A DNA stretch of 64,000 bases from Candidatus Obscuribacterales bacterium (GCA_021732025.1 JAKFVU010000083.1:26932-90931), one strand, 5' to 3'; positions 9,486 to 19,570 are shown, counted from the stretch's first letter. Notes: generated by a model not told the origin, from the sequence alone. Translations and numbers: made by a program.

Positions 9486-10841
9486 ATGCCCGACGACGCA
9501 CACGAGCCACCGCAATTAGCGTCAGGCAGCTTGGATCCCGAAGATCCAGAGTATTCACTTTTAATGCCAGACAAGCGCTTAGCGCTCGATGCCATTAAGG
9601 CCAATCTGCGCACCACCGCCCCCGACCTAGCTACGACATCCGGGCTTTCAATTGACAGCGCCACTTATTGGCTCAACAAAATTGCTGGAGAGACCGGAGC
9701 AAAGCTGGAAGTGTCTAAAGATGGTACTGTCTCCTACTCGTTTTCCCCCAACTTCTCAGGTGTCTACAGACGTAGGGGATTCCGCAGGGCTGCACTAATC
9801 GCCGGTGCATTCCTTTTCAAATCGCTTTACTGGGTGGTTCGCGTTTCCTTTGGCGTGGCCCTTATTACATCAGTCTTGGTAATAGTGGTTCTGATTGTGG
9901 CGATCATTGTATTGGCTATCGCAGCAATATTTGACGGAGGGAGCGGAGATAGCGGTGATTTCGGCTCTCTTGACGGCTCTGGTTTCTTTGATATCAATTT
10001 TCTTTCAGATATTTTTAGCTGGAACTATAGCCCTTCGCATAGTAGCTACCAGAATAGTATTCCGAGCGCGCAGAGAGATAGGTACACTGACTTCATTGAG
10101 AAACACCCCAAAGGCAACTTCTTTCTGGAATGCTTCTCTTTCTTATTTGGCGACGGCAAGCCAAACTCTAATTTGCAAAAGCTTCGCTGGCAGCAAATTG
10201 CAGACACCATTAAAGCCAATGGAGGAGTAGTATCGGCTGAACAATTAGCACCATTTCTTGACGGAGACACTACAGATAGTGGCATGGTTATGAGCGCTCT
10301 TGCACAATTTAATGGCCATCCGGAAGTTACAGATAGCGGTTTTATAGTTTATGTCTTCCCAGATTACATAAGTGAAAATTATGGCCAACTAAAGTTGAAG
10401 AATGAGAATACGGGTCATCTGGTAGAGGAACATTGGAAGTTTTCCAACTTTCCACTCATCTCCTTAGCCAACGTTTTGATGTTGGCCATACTCAATTTTT
10501 GCGGCAGTTGGTGGCTGTTTAAGCACATCGCCACAATCAATCTTTTGCATCATCTGGCGGCCTTGATAGATGTGCTTCTAACCTATTCGATAATCTTATT
10601 ATTGATTCCTGCAATACGTTATTTGGTGCTTCTTGTATTAAATCATCGTATCGATGGTAGAAACGCCAAACGGAGAGCGGCGTTCGAACTAGTTAATAAG
10701 CCCCAGGGAGAAATTCTCAAAGAGTTAGAAGAAGCAAAAGTGATTCAAGCTGAGCATGCCAATTCGTTGCGCAGAGACTCAACTATAATATTCGATTCGA
10801 CGAAGGACAGTCTCGAACAGAAATTTGAGAACAATGGGTAG
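9486..10841 (+). CDS. Membrane protein resembling the cyanobacterial/chloroplast At5g03900-type family
   Basis: 451 residues, ATG with AGGAAG 7 bases upstream, only 10 bp after the TPR gene. Residues 30-95 look like a small winged-helix domain (LATTSGLSIDSATYWLNKIA..GAKLEVSKDGTV in outline) ending in SFSPNF and an Arg-rich patch. Hydrophobic segments follow at about 100-150 and 330-385. Between them is a second winged-helix-like region. This order recalls, from memory, a family shared by cyanobacteria and chloroplasts; I cannot verify that here. Function unknown. The Gly/Asp/Ser-rich stretch after the first membrane segment is unstructured. Confidence 0.7.
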   Translation: MPDDAHEPPQLASGSLDPEDPEYSLLMPDKRLALDAIKANLRTTAPDLATTSGLSIDSATYWLNKIAGETGAKLEVSKDGTVSYSFSPNFSGVYRRRGFRRAALIAGAFLFKSLYWVVRVSFGVALITSVLVIVVLIVAIIVLAIAAIFDGGSGDSGDFGSLDGSGFFDINFLSDIFSWNYSPSHSSYQNSIPSAQRDRYTDFIEKHPKGNFFLECFSFLFGDGKPNSNLQKLRWQQIADTIKANGGVVSAEQLAPFLDGDTTDSGMVMSALAQFNGHPEVTDSGFIVYVFPDYISENYGQLKLKNENTGHLVEEHWKFSNFPLISLANVLMLAILNFCGSWWLFKHIATINLLHHLAALIDVLLTYSIILLLIPAIRYLVLLVLNHRIDGRNAKRRAAFELVNKPQGEILKELEEAKVIQAEHANSLRRDSTIIFDSTKDSLEQKFENNG

Positions 10842-10859
10842 GGCTGCTATCATATCGCC

Positions 10860-11852
10860 ATGAAAAATCTACAATTTATTCAATTATTTGCGGCTCTCAG
10901 CCTAGTCTTTTCATCCAGCCTGCTGCCGACCTTCGCTAATCCACAATTAGCAAAACCACAAGTAGCAAAACCGGCCAAGCCAAAGCCAGGTCAATCTAAA
11001 GCGGCAACACCGGCAGAAGCTGCGGCAACCTTCGCAGAAATAGACGCTGATATAACCAAGCAAGAACTATCAAAGAAAAAGAAGCATGACCAGATATGCT
11101 TAGCGGCACAAGCTGACAGCAACGCTGGTAACTTCAGCGCGGCAGAGAAAAAACTTCTAGAAGCCGTAGACATTGCCGAGACACTGAACAACAACGAACA
11201 GAAATTACTTACACGCACGCTGTTAGCAGAGTGCTTTTTGAAGCAGAAGAAATACAAAGAAGCCGAGAAGCAATATAAAGAGTGCTACGACAGTAATTTG
11301 CAACTTTATCGTGGCAACTATCCAGTCTTAATTGATGACGCCAAGGGCTTAAGCGAAGTATACAAGGCCACCAATCGAGCTAAAGATGCTGAAAAAATAC
11401 TTGCAGCGGCAAAACAAGCGAGAAAAACCCGATACTCCGTTGCTGGAGTCGATGATGGTGACTTGTTCGCTTCGTTCTACCAATCGTTGCGCGAAGCAAT
11501 CGCAGCGAACAGAGGCAGTAGCACACCAAGCAACAAAGAGAGCACTAGCAGCCTCGGTAAGATGTTTCAATATCCACTTTCAGTGCGCTGGAATGGTGCT
11601 CTAAGAAAACCAACCACTTGTTCCTATCGTAATGAGAAAGAATTTCTTGCAAACTACAAGATCATATTCACACCAGCCGTATCAAAGTTATTTGTAGAAT
11701 ATCCAGAAAAAGAATTGTGGTGCAAAGATGAAGGTATCATGCTTGGCGGTGGGCTAGTTTGGCTTACGAATGTTCAGCTCGTCAAAGCAGCGGGCAAGCC
11801 GACCTATCAAATTCACGCAATGACTATCAACGCAGAAATGCCGAAGAACTGA
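10860..11852 (+). CDS. Secreted TPR protein
   Basis: 330 residues. Signal peptide with cleavage near LPTFA-N (residue about 27), then a Lys/Pro/Ala-rich linker, then TPR-like helices (residues about 75-190: AAQADSNAGNFSAAEKKL, ALLAECFLKQKKYKEAEK-type). The C-terminal 100 residues form a separate beta-rich domain (YPLSVRWNG ... IMLGGGLVWL), similar in feel to small extracellular domains that follow a signal peptide in many bacterial proteins. 18 bp after the previous gene, probably co-transcribed. Role unknown. Confidence 0.7.
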   Translation: MKNLQFIQLFAALSLVFSSSLLPTFANPQLAKPQVAKPAKPKPGQSKAATPAEAAATFAEIDADITKQELSKKKKHDQICLAAQADSNAGNFSAAEKKLLEAVDIAETLNNNEQKLLTRTLLAECFLKQKKYKEAEKQYKECYDSNLQLYRGNYPVLIDDAKGLSEVYKATNRAKDAEKILAAAKQARKTRYSVAGVDDGDLFASFYQSLREAIAANRGSSTPSNKESTSSLGKMFQYPLSVRWNGALRKPTTCSYRNEKEFLANYKIIFTPAVSKLFVEYPEKELWCKDEGIMLGGGLVWLTNVQLVKAAGKPTYQIHAMTINAEMPKN

Positions 11853-11886
11853 TTTGCTTTTCGTCGAACATCCAGCTCTAAACTAA

Positions 11887-13083
11887 TTAGGTCAATGCTT
11901 TAGCCAGCTCTTTCAACAGTTCTTTTAATGGTATTACCGTAGCCACCAGCGGAATAGCTGGCAAAATGACCGCAGCTAGAAAAGCAATCAAAGTTTCCTT
12001 GCCAAATACAAACGGTTTCATATTCTGAATATTGAGAAATGACGAATTGAGATCAGTTAAGGTAGAGGGTTCTGTGCTTGCAATTAGCGTGGTTGAATCG
12101 ACAGACTTGGTGTCTTCTCTTTTAGCATCGAGCCAGGTGGTGGCAAACAAACTGTTCACCTGATGACACAGCGAACCGTAGGTAAACACAGCCTCTCTTC
12201 TCGTCTTTATTAGAAGCGGAGTAAATACCATTAGCGGCCCCAGAAATAGCAACAAGACAAGAAGCACAAACACTATTCCCAAATTAGAATAGGCTTGCAA
12301 ATTCGTATGCGTCTCCAGCACTGTCTGGGCAACAAAAGTGCAAACCCCTACCGACATAGCAAAAGCAGCAAAGCTAAAATATGAATGTGCAACTGCAATA
12401 AATCCGAGACCGCCAACGCAATCGGGATGTGTAGCACTCACTCGCAAAGGGAAACGCGAGATCTTAAATAGCAAACTAGCCCAAAGGAAATAACCCCAGA
12501 GCCAATCAAGTAAGACGAAACGGAAGAGCGGTTGGCTAACATAGGCATTCCAATGACCAGCAGTGGTCAAAGCAGAATGGTTTGAAGTTGTTACTACTTG
12601 CCAATTAGTACACTGAACTGCCTTAACAATGTCGACCCATACTGGCGAATAGGCAAACGCTAACAGAAGTAGGCCGAGGGCTATCGAAGCAGCATCTCGC
12701 AATTGAAAGGTCTTAGTCACGAGTAGGTTATATCGAACCGCATCCTCAGAAGAAATATGGTCTTGCTTCAAGCGCATTAGCGTTTTGACTGACCATTTTC
12801 TCGTCACTAAATCAGAGACAATCAATATTGGTGCCACCACAAGGAAGCGAGCGCCACTAATGTAATCGCCAAAGAATGGCACAGTCACTGAGCCAGCAAA
12901 AGCGCTACCAGCACCGAGACAAAGCACCAAGGAGACAACCCAAGTTACCAGAACAAAGAGCAGAACTGCTATTAGAGTAGCCTGTATGGGGTCTTTTCCT
13001 ATGCCACTACGCAGCAGTAAAGCCGAAACAGCACTGCATGACGATTCAGGCATTTCACTTGGTTCAGCAATGGCTTCCGGCAT
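11887..13083 (-). CDS. Polytopic membrane protein, unknown function
   Basis: 398 residues from ATG 13083 (AAAGGAAA 7 bases upstream; TTG 13086 is adjacent). About seven hydrophobic segments, roughly at residues 38-62, 75-95, 135-155, 190-210, 230-255, 265-290 and 365-390. The loop motif RVSATHPDCVGGLGF is shared by uncharacterised bacterial membrane proteins that I have seen in proteobacteria. No catalytic motif is recognisable. Convergent with the secreted TPR gene and divergent from the sulfatase. Confidence 0.7.
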   Translation of the reverse strand: MPEAIAEPSEMPESSCSAVSALLLRSGIGKDPIQATLIAVLLFVLVTWVVSLVLCLGAGSAFAGSVTVPFFGDYISGARFLVVAPILIVSDLVTRKWSVKTLMRLKQDHISSEDAVRYNLLVTKTFQLRDAASIALGLLLLAFAYSPVWVDIVKAVQCTNWQVVTTSNHSALTTAGHWNAYVSQPLFRFVLLDWLWGYFLWASLLFKISRFPLRVSATHPDCVGGLGFIAVAHSYFSFAAFAMSVGVCTFVAQTVLETHTNLQAYSNLGIVFVLLVLLLFLGPLMVFTPLLIKTRREAVFTYGSLCHQVNSLFATTWLDAKREDTKSVDSTTLIASTEPSTLTDLNSSFLNIQNMKPFVFGKETLIAFLAAVILPAIPLVATVIPLKELLKELAKALT

Positions 13084-13278
13084 CAACGAATTTCCTTTGG
13101 TAATTCAACCTAGCCTAGGCAAGTTGAATTGCTATTTTACTAGCGACTATCGATCAAGCGTACACAAACGTCTTCAGAGGTACTTTAGCAGTATCGCCGT
13201 TGTCAATTGGCTACAATTTACAGTTCGATTTTAGAATCGGTCTCCTCTGGAGCCGAGCGAACGCAATTGGGGTGCAAT

Positions 13279-15780
13279 GTGAAAACAACAACGAAAACCA
13301 GCTTCTCTAGCCGTATGGCAACCGTGTCATTGTCCCTCTGCATTAGCTCCGCTATCGGCCTACAAGCGTTGCCAACAGGTTCAGCCTATGCTGCTGAGAC
13401 TTACGCAATGGACCGCACTTCGCTGCCTATCAAAGAACCTGTCGTTCCCCATTCTACGATACTAGACGCAAGAGACGCTAAAGCTCCCCCTCGCTTTCAA
13501 GTCAAAGCACCGGCCAGTGCGCCTAACGTGTTAATCGTGCTAGTCGATGACATGGGCTTTGGTCAATCGAGCGCATTTGGTGGACCAGTGCAAATGCCGA
13601 ACTTAGAAAAGCTTGCCAATAATGGCTTGCGTTATACCGACTTTCACACGACTGCCCTCTGCTCGCCAACTCGCGCAGCACTATTGAGCGGTCGCAACCA
13701 CCATATGTGCAATATGGGCTCAATTACTGAAACAGCTACGGCTTTTCCTGGTCAAACTGGTCAAAGGCCAAATAGCGTGGCACCACTGGCAGAGATGTTG
13801 CGTCTCAACGGCTATGCCACTAGTGCATTTGGAAAGTCTCACGAGACTGCCGCATGGGAGGTCAGCCCATCAGGCCCTACTGATCGTTGGCCAACGCGCT
13901 CAGGCTTCGACAAATTTTATGGTTTCATTGGCGGTGAGGCCAATCAATGGGCGCCCACAATTTATGACGGCTTAAATCAGGTAGAGCCACCGAAAGATCC
14001 GAACTACCATCTGATACCTGACATGACAAGTAAAGCCATTAGTTGGGTAAACGAAATCAAATCGCTTACACCAGACAAGCCATTCTTTATGTATTTCGCC
14101 CCCGGAGGCACCCACGCACCGCACCACGTACCTGCTGAGTGGATCGCCAAATACAAAGGCAAATTTGATCAGGGCTGGGACAAATTGCGAGAAGAGACAT
14201 TGGCTCGCCAAAAGCAACTAGGAGTTGTGCCACCAGATACAGTGCTGGCATCAAAACCTGAAGCAATTAAAGATTGGGACAAGTTAACTGCTGATGAGAA
14301 GAAGCTTTTTGCCCACCAGATGGAAGTCTTCGCCGCCTATGGTGAATTTACCGATCACTACGCTGGCGAGCTAATTAAGGCTATCGAGAAGAGCGGACAC
14401 TTAGACAATACCTTGGTCTTCTATGTAGCTGGCGACAATGGTGCTAGCGCCGAAGGCGGATTCAACGGTCTGTTCAACGAAATGAGCTACTTCAACGGTG
14501 TGCCAGAGAGCGTGCAAGGAATTCTGAAACGCTACAACGAACTTGGAGGCCCCAACTCATACGGTCACTATGCAGCCGGCTGGGCTGTAGCTGGGGGCAC
14601 ACCATATGCCTGGACAAAACAGGTTGCTTCAGACTACGGCGGTACTAAAAACGGAATGGCTGTGCATTGGCCTAAGGGAATCAAAGCAAAAGGCGAGTTG
14701 CGCTCTCAGTTTCATCACGTCATAGACATTGCACCGACAATATTAGAAGCCGCTGGCCTACCTGAACCGAAGGAGGTTAACGGCACTGCCCAAACCCCAA
14801 TTGAGGGGGCGAGCATGCTCTACACATTCGGCGATTCTAAAGCGAAAAGTCACCACGACACTCAGTATTTTGAAATTTTCGCCAACCGATCTATTTATCA
14901 TGATGGCTGGCTAGCAGGAACTGTACACAAAGCACCATGGGAAGCAAAGCCAAGAACAACGCTAGCCAATGACAAATGGGAACTGTACGACATAAGTAAA
15001 GACCATAGCTTGTGTGAGGATGTCTCAAGTAAATTCCCCGACAAACTAAAAGAGATGCAAGATCTCTTTATCAAAGAAGCTGTCAGATACAAAGTGCTGC
15101 CCCTCGACGATCGTATGCTGGAACGCCTTGATGCTCAACTCGTAGGACGCCCAGACCTAATGGCTGGCCGTACATCACTGACACTTTACGAAGGCATGAC
15201 TGGCCTGTCAGAGAATGTCTTTATCAACGTAAAAAATAAGTCGTTCACGATTACTGCCGAGACTGAAATTCCAGCTAATGGCACTACTGATACGAAAGGA
15301 ACCACTGGAACAACCGCAGTTAATGGTGCCTTAATTGCTCAGGCCGGAAAGTTTGGAGGGTGGAGCTTCTATATTAAGGACGGCAAGCCAACCTACACTT
15401 ACAATTGGCTGGGAGAGCAGCAATATACTATCGCTGCCACGAAACCTCTCTCTGCTGGCAAGGCAACTATTCGCTTTGACTTCGCCTACGATGGTGGTGG
15501 TGCTGGCAAAGGTGGCACAGGCACAATTACAGTAAATGGCGAACAAGTAGCCCAAGGCAAAATAGAAAAAACCCAAGGCTTCTTCTTCTCAGCGGATGAA
15601 GGCACTGATGTTGGTTGCGATCTCGGCACTGCGGTTTTCGATGGCTACGAGGTACCGTTCAAATTTAATGGCAAGATCAACAAGGTAACGGTCGACCTTA
15701 AAACCCAGAGCGCCATCGATAAATCAGAAAGCAATAAGGCTCACCAAGAAGGCACTCTAAAGAAAGCACTCTCTGATTAA
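13279..15780 (+). CDS. Secreted arylsulfatase, type I
   Basis: 833 residues. I prefer the GTG at 13279 (GGGGTG about 5 bases upstream) because it yields a signal peptide ending GSAYA-AE; a TTG at 13207 would add 24 residues. Hydrolyses sulfate esters. The metal site begins IVLVDDMGFG; C-S-P-T-R (Cys128) is the sulfatase signature whose Cys must become formylglycine; GRNHH and GDNG supply further active-site residues. The C-terminal 170 residues are a beta-sandwich-like extension, as in AtsA-type long arylsulfatases. No formylglycine-generating enzyme or anaerobic SME is in the window. It likely works outside the cytoplasm, scavenging sulfate from organic sulfate. Confidence 0.9.
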   Translation: MKTTTKTSFSSRMATVSLSLCISSAIGLQALPTGSAYAAETYAMDRTSLPIKEPVVPHSTILDARDAKAPPRFQVKAPASAPNVLIVLVDDMGFGQSSAFGGPVQMPNLEKLANNGLRYTDFHTTALCSPTRAALLSGRNHHMCNMGSITETATAFPGQTGQRPNSVAPLAEMLRLNGYATSAFGKSHETAAWEVSPSGPTDRWPTRSGFDKFYGFIGGEANQWAPTIYDGLNQVEPPKDPNYHLIPDMTSKAISWVNEIKSLTPDKPFFMYFAPGGTHAPHHVPAEWIAKYKGKFDQGWDKLREETLARQKQLGVVPPDTVLASKPEAIKDWDKLTADEKKLFAHQMEVFAAYGEFTDHYAGELIKAIEKSGHLDNTLVFYVAGDNGASAEGGFNGLFNEMSYFNGVPESVQGILKRYNELGGPNSYGHYAAGWAVAGGTPYAWTKQVASDYGGTKNGMAVHWPKGIKAKGELRSQFHHVIDIAPTILEAAGLPEPKEVNGTAQTPIEGASMLYTFGDSKAKSHHDTQYFEIFANRSIYHDGWLAGTVHKAPWEAKPRTTLANDKWELYDISKDHSLCEDVSSKFPDKLKEMQDLFIKEAVRYKVLPLDDRMLERLDAQLVGRPDLMAGRTSLTLYEGMTGLSENVFINVKNKSFTITAETEIPANGTTDTKGTTGTTAVNGALIAQAGKFGGWSFYIKDGKPTYTYNWLGEQQYTIAATKPLSAGKATIRFDFAYDGGGAGKGGTGTITVNGEQVAQGKIEKTQGFFFSADEGTDVGCDLGTAVFDGYEVPFKFNGKINKVTVDLKTQSAIDKSESNKAHQEGTLKKALSD

Positions 15781-15829
15781 CCAAAATCAAATAAGATGCT
15801 GCAGCAGCAGCGACTAGATCGATAAAAAA

Positions 15830-15867
15830 GAAGCGGCGTATCATCCTTTAGTATGATACGCCGCTTC
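15830..15867. terminator. Strong 15-bp hairpin after the arylsulfatase gene
   Basis: Perfect inverted repeat: arms 15830-15844 and 15853-15867 (GAAGCGGCGTATCAT and its complement) with an 8-base loop. Six A residues precede the left arm, so on the minus strand this is a textbook stem plus T6. On the plus strand no T tract follows, but the position 50 bp after the sulfatase stop fits a terminator for that gene. Confidence 0.7.
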
Positions 15868-16016
15868 TACATAGGGCACAAAAAGCAGCCTCTAGCCATG
15901 GCGACCAGCTAAATCAGTACTTCGAACGATGGCACAGAGCCCTATATATCTAATACTAATACAAGTGCTACAAGCAATGTTATTTGCAGTACTAGCTATT
16001 GCGCATTGGGGTAAAC

Positions 16017-16583
16017 ATGAAAGTTCTAATCGCCATTGATGATTCAAATTGCTCATCTAATGCCGTAGATTCAGCTGCGGGGCAAACCTGGCAAGACGGC
16101 ACTGAGTTTCGAATAATCTCAGTTATGGCTCCAATCTACAATGAGTATCTGCTGGCAGGCCTCTGCGCACCATCGCTAGAAGAAATGCAAACTGAATACA
16201 AGAATCAATTGCAGCAATTAATTGACCAAAAAATCATACAACTCAAAAAGAGTCATCCCAAAAACGTGATCAGCGGTTCAGTTATAAGTGGCGAAATAGC
16301 AGAATCTATTCTTAACTACGCGCGAGATTGGGACAGTGACCTAATTATTATTGGCTCGCATGGTCGAACTGGCTTAGAAAAATTCTGGCTCGGCAGTGTG
16401 GCAGAGAAAGTGCTTAACCGTTCACACTGTTCAGTAGAAGTAGTGAAGTTCAAGAAGTGCATCCTTGATCCAAAAAACGAAGTTAGTGGTCGCAATGCAG
16501 AGCAAACTAGAGCAGAGCAAACTAGCGCAAAACAAACAAGCGTAGAACAAACTAAAAAAGATCTCAAAACAGTTGTTTTATAG
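16017..16583 (+). CDS. Universal stress protein (UspA family)
   Basis: 188 residues from ATG 16017, preceded by GGGG 6 bases upstream. One Usp domain: MKVLIAIDDSN opening strand, and the ATP-binding signature GSHGRTG..9..GS near the end (residues about 114-132). The last 35 residues are a Gln/Thr repeat tail made of near-identical EQT/KQT units (nt about 16497-16550), unusual for the family. Usp proteins bind ATP and are induced in growth arrest and oxygen limitation. First of four Usp genes in the next 8.5 kb. Confidence 0.9.
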   Translation: MKVLIAIDDSNCSSNAVDSAAGQTWQDGTEFRIISVMAPIYNEYLLAGLCAPSLEEMQTEYKNQLQQLIDQKIIQLKKSHPKNVISGSVISGEIAESILNYARDWDSDLIIIGSHGRTGLEKFWLGSVAEKVLNRSHCSVEVVKFKKCILDPKNEVSGRNAEQTRAEQTSAKQTSVEQTKKDLKTVVL

Positions 16584-16603
16584 ACAGAGTAATGGACCTG
16601 TAG

Positions 16604-17083
16604 ATGACATTTACAGAAGTGGTATCACCAGCAATGGCCGAAGCATATAGCAATGGGAAGTACGCCGCGGAACTAAAGTTTCCGAATGTCCGCATTCATC
16701 TGCAAGATCTGGTATTGCGTGAAAAGCAATTGCCGTCTGCGGCAATGGCCAAGAGTGCCGTACACTTTGGCTTAATTCCTGAAGACGCGCTAGATAAAGT
16801 ACTTTGTGATCAGAAAAACGAAATGTGCTTATGTATGGCCACGGCAGCATCTATAATTGAAGAATATTTCAAAGCAGTACCAGAACATACTGGCGTTCCA
16901 TCAGTTAAATTCGAAGATGTCCTATTTGAAATATTTAGGGATGCCAAAACTCATTTTAACGAGGTGACGATGACCGGCGATCACCAAGGCGAGATTGCTC
17001 TTCTCTCACACGACTGTTATAAGTTTGCACCAACCCTATTTGATCTTATGTTGCAGCAGCTACTGCGCTATCCTGGCCTTTAG
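16604..17083 (+). CDS. Hypothetical protein next to the oxygen-sensor kinase
   Basis: 159 residues, ATG 20 bp after the Usp gene and probably co-transcribed with it. Entirely helical, no signal peptide. Contains a Cys-containing segment (MCLCMATAASIIEEYF). The 3' end overlaps the 3' end of the convergent kinase gene by 38 bp. I do not recognise the family. Confidence 0.65.
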   Translation: MTFTEVVSPAMAEAYSNGKYAAELKFPNVRIHLQDLVLREKQLPSAAMAKSAVHFGLIPEDALDKVLCDQKNEMCLCMATAASIIEEYFKAVPEHTGVPSVKFEDVLFEIFRDAKTHFNEVTMTGDHQGEIALLSHDCYKFAPTLFDLMLQQLLRYPGL

Positions 17084-18683
17084 TGAATAGTTCAAAGACG
17101 AAAGTACTACCTGGGCCTTGTCTATCTTGGCACCAGATTTTGCCACCATGGCCTTCAATAATTCGGCGACAGAGATATAAACCCAAACCAGTACTTGCAT
17201 AGTAGCGACCGGTAGATCCGGCCTGCCAGAATCGTTGAAATAGCTTCGGTCGATTCTCTTCTGGAATACCCTTACCAGTATCGCTCACACTAACAGTAGT
17301 CTGAAGGTTCTCCTGACTTAAGGTAACGGTAATAGAACCGCCACCAGGAGTAAATTTCAATGAATTGTCGATCAAGTTTTGCACCACTCGACGAATCTCA
17401 TCTTGATCGCAAAGTACAGTCTCGGCAGACTGCGGTAGAGAAGCATGGATAGTGACGCCCTTCTCGCGGGCTAATGGCATTATTTCACTGATAATTTTAG
17501 TAATCAATCCGACCATGTCACAGTTCATCATATGAAATTCTTTGACACCACTATCAAAGCGATAGACATCAAGCAAAGTTTGCACCAAGCTGTATAGCGC
17601 TGTATTGCTCTGCAGAATTGTTTCGAGTACTTCTATTTGCGTATCAGGCACCGGGCCGAAATCACCATCAAGCAAAAATCGCACAGCGCGTGTCGTAGCT
17701 GAAACCGGTGTTTTCAAATCGTGAGTGAGAGTGGCAACAAAATCTTCACGCTGCTGCTGCAACAAAACACTAGCGGTAGTATTGGTAAACATAGCGACCA
17801 AACCAGTGACCTTGCCATCAATGTCTTTGATAGGCCAAGTTATCCAATCAAAGTAGTTGCTCTCACTTTCATTTTTTCTCGATAGCTTGAGAGCCGCCCC
17901 AATATGCTTACTGAACTGACCGCTGATAAGAACTTCCTCAAACAACGATGGTTGCAAACCAGGAGCAATATCAAAAAGTTGTTTCGAAACGATATCAGCG
18001 CGGTTCTCTCCGTCTACTAATTCGATAAATTTGTCATTGCATTCAAGACAAATCATGTCTTTGTCTAAACTAATAATGCCCACCGGCGAATTAGCAAGAA
18101 TAGACTTGGTCACACGTCGCTCTGTTTCTAACTCGCGAATTGCGTCAGTGTGCTGTCTAAGAGCTGCCTCTTTAGCCGAGATATAGCAATCGATGGCAAG
18201 TCCCATATCAAAGAAAACAACTTTCATGAGGGCCGAAATTGCTTTGCCCAACTTATCTGCATCACCATTGTATTTGTCTATCACTTTCGGCAAGAACCAA
18301 GCCAAAACGCGGTTATATGCTCCGATGTACCACTTTGGATCTAGGTCAATGCGGTGGTGAGTTGCTCCCACTCGAAGGCGATCGTTGGCATACTCGGTGT
18401 CGTACTTTCCTTGCGTCAAGCGAACGAAATAATCTTTCTGGGCAGATTGAGCACGTTTAAGCACCTGCTCGTTAGGAAAGTAGCTACGAGTTTCTTCAAA
18501 AGTAAGAAAGTGAGCGTACATTGACTCAATTAACTCATCAATATGATCGGCCACAAGACCGTCTAGTTCAAGCTCAATAAGCTCTTCATCACTGGCTGAA
18601 AATTCTAGCCAGCGTTTTCTCAGCTCCACTTCTTCAGGTTTGAGTGTTAGAGCTATAGCTTTATTAGACTGTTCTTTTCCCAC
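17046..18683 (-). CDS. Globin-coupled sensor histidine kinase
   Basis: 545 residues from GTG 18683, chosen because AAGGAAG sits 6 bases upstream; a TTG at 18755 would overlap the divergent regulator. Residues about 15-170 are a sensor-globin domain: His109 in GATHHRIDLDPKWYIGAY is the expected proximal heme ligand. Then a PAS-like domain (about 190-310), HisKA with phospho-acceptor in LTHDLKTPVS, and HATPase with N box (NLIDNSLKFTP), DTGKGIP and GLGLYL. No membrane segment, so a soluble heme-based sensor of O2 (possibly NO/CO). Divergent from its likely partner, the NarL-type regulator at 18744. Confidence 0.9.
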   Translation of the reverse strand: MGKEQSNKAIALTLKPEEVELRKRWLEFSASDEELIELELDGLVADHIDELIESMYAHFLTFEETRSYFPNEQVLKRAQSAQKDYFVRLTQGKYDTEYANDRLRVGATHHRIDLDPKWYIGAYNRVLAWFLPKVIDKYNGDADKLGKAISALMKVVFFDMGLAIDCYISAKEAALRQHTDAIRELETERRVTKSILANSPVGIISLDKDMICLECNDKFIELVDGENRADIVSKQLFDIAPGLQPSLFEEVLISGQFSKHIGAALKLSRKNESESNYFDWITWPIKDIDGKVTGLVAMFTNTTASVLLQQQREDFVATLTHDLKTPVSATTRAVRFLLDGDFGPVPDTQIEVLETILQSNTALYSLVQTLLDVYRFDSGVKEFHMMNCDMVGLITKIISEIMPLAREKGVTIHASLPQSAETVLCDQDEIRRVVQNLIDNSLKFTPGGGSITVTLSQENLQTTVSVSDTGKGIPEENRPKLFQRFWQAGSTGRYYASTGLGLYLCRRIIEGHGGKIWCQDRQGPGSTFVFELFTKGQDSAVAAAT

Positions 18684-18743
18684 AGAGCACTTCCTTAGGT
18701 TTTCGAGCGGTCTATAATTAGATTTTTCCGGTAATTGATAATT

Positions 18744-19562
18744 ATGGCTGAACAATCATCTGACGCAAACTCTAAAACAATAAATGTATTGTTGGTAGAA
18801 GACCACCAATTGACAAGGCTTGGCCTCAAGGTCGCCTTGCAGCGAACCAAAGATATCCACGTTAGTGGCGAAGCTTCAAACGGCCAAGAGGCTGTCAATA
18901 TGTCTGAAAGCTTGAAGCCTGATGTGATATTGATGGACGTGGGGATGCCAGTAATGGACGGCATTCAAGCGGCAAAACTGATAGTTGAACGCGATCCAAC
19001 CGTAAAAATCATTATGTTGACGCAGCATGACAACGACGCTGACATTTTGGCATCGCTGGCAGCCGGGGCAAGCGGTTATTGCCTGAAAGACGTGGAGCCT
19101 GATCGCTTGTATATTGCTATTCGCTCGGTCAGTAACGGAGATGTCTGGTTAGATTCAGCCATTGCCGGACGGGTCTTGAAACACTATTCGGTCTCTCCCA
19201 CCCAACCCGCTGCTCTGGTGAACTCCGCAGCCAGCGCAACCATAGATAACAGTGACTCGAGTGCAAGTGAGAGCAAATTTGCTAAAACACCGACCAGTCA
19301 TGATGCGGCCGTACCCAGCAAGGGTGCACTAGAAAGTTCTAGTGCGACCAGTATGGACCGCCCGGCCCCCGAAGCACTGTCACCACGTGAGCTTGAAGTA
19401 ATTAAACTAATTGTCGATGGATTTTCAAATCAAGAAATTAGCGACAAACTGGTAGTCTCCCTGGCTACGACCAAGACGCATGTCCGCAACATACTGAACA
19501 AGCTAGCAGTAGACGACCGCACACAGGCGGCCGTGCATGCTATGCGTCGGGGTCTTGTTTAA
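18744..19562 (+). CDS. NarL/FixJ-family response regulator
   Basis: 272 residues from ATG 18744 (in-frame TTG at 18735 also possible). Receiver domain residues 14-130: VEDHQ acidic pair, phospho-Asp in ILMDVGMPVMDG, and the conserved Lys in CLKDVEP. A 70-residue Ser/Ala-rich linker is longer than usual. LuxR-type HTH at the C-terminus (LSPRELEVIKLIVDG, TKTHVRNIL). Divergent from the globin-coupled kinase with a 60-bp shared upstream region, so most likely its cognate regulator. The same domain class as DosR. Confidence 0.9.
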   Translation: MAEQSSDANSKTINVLLVEDHQLTRLGLKVALQRTKDIHVSGEASNGQEAVNMSESLKPDVILMDVGMPVMDGIQAAKLIVERDPTVKIIMLTQHDNDADILASLAAGASGYCLKDVEPDRLYIAIRSVSNGDVWLDSAIAGRVLKHYSVSPTQPAALVNSAASATIDNSDSSASESKFAKTPTSHDAAVPSKGALESSSATSMDRPAPEALSPRELEVIKLIVDGFSNQEISDKLVVSLATTKTHVRNILNKLAVDDRTQAAVHAMRRGLV

Positions 19563-19570
19563 GTTGAAAA

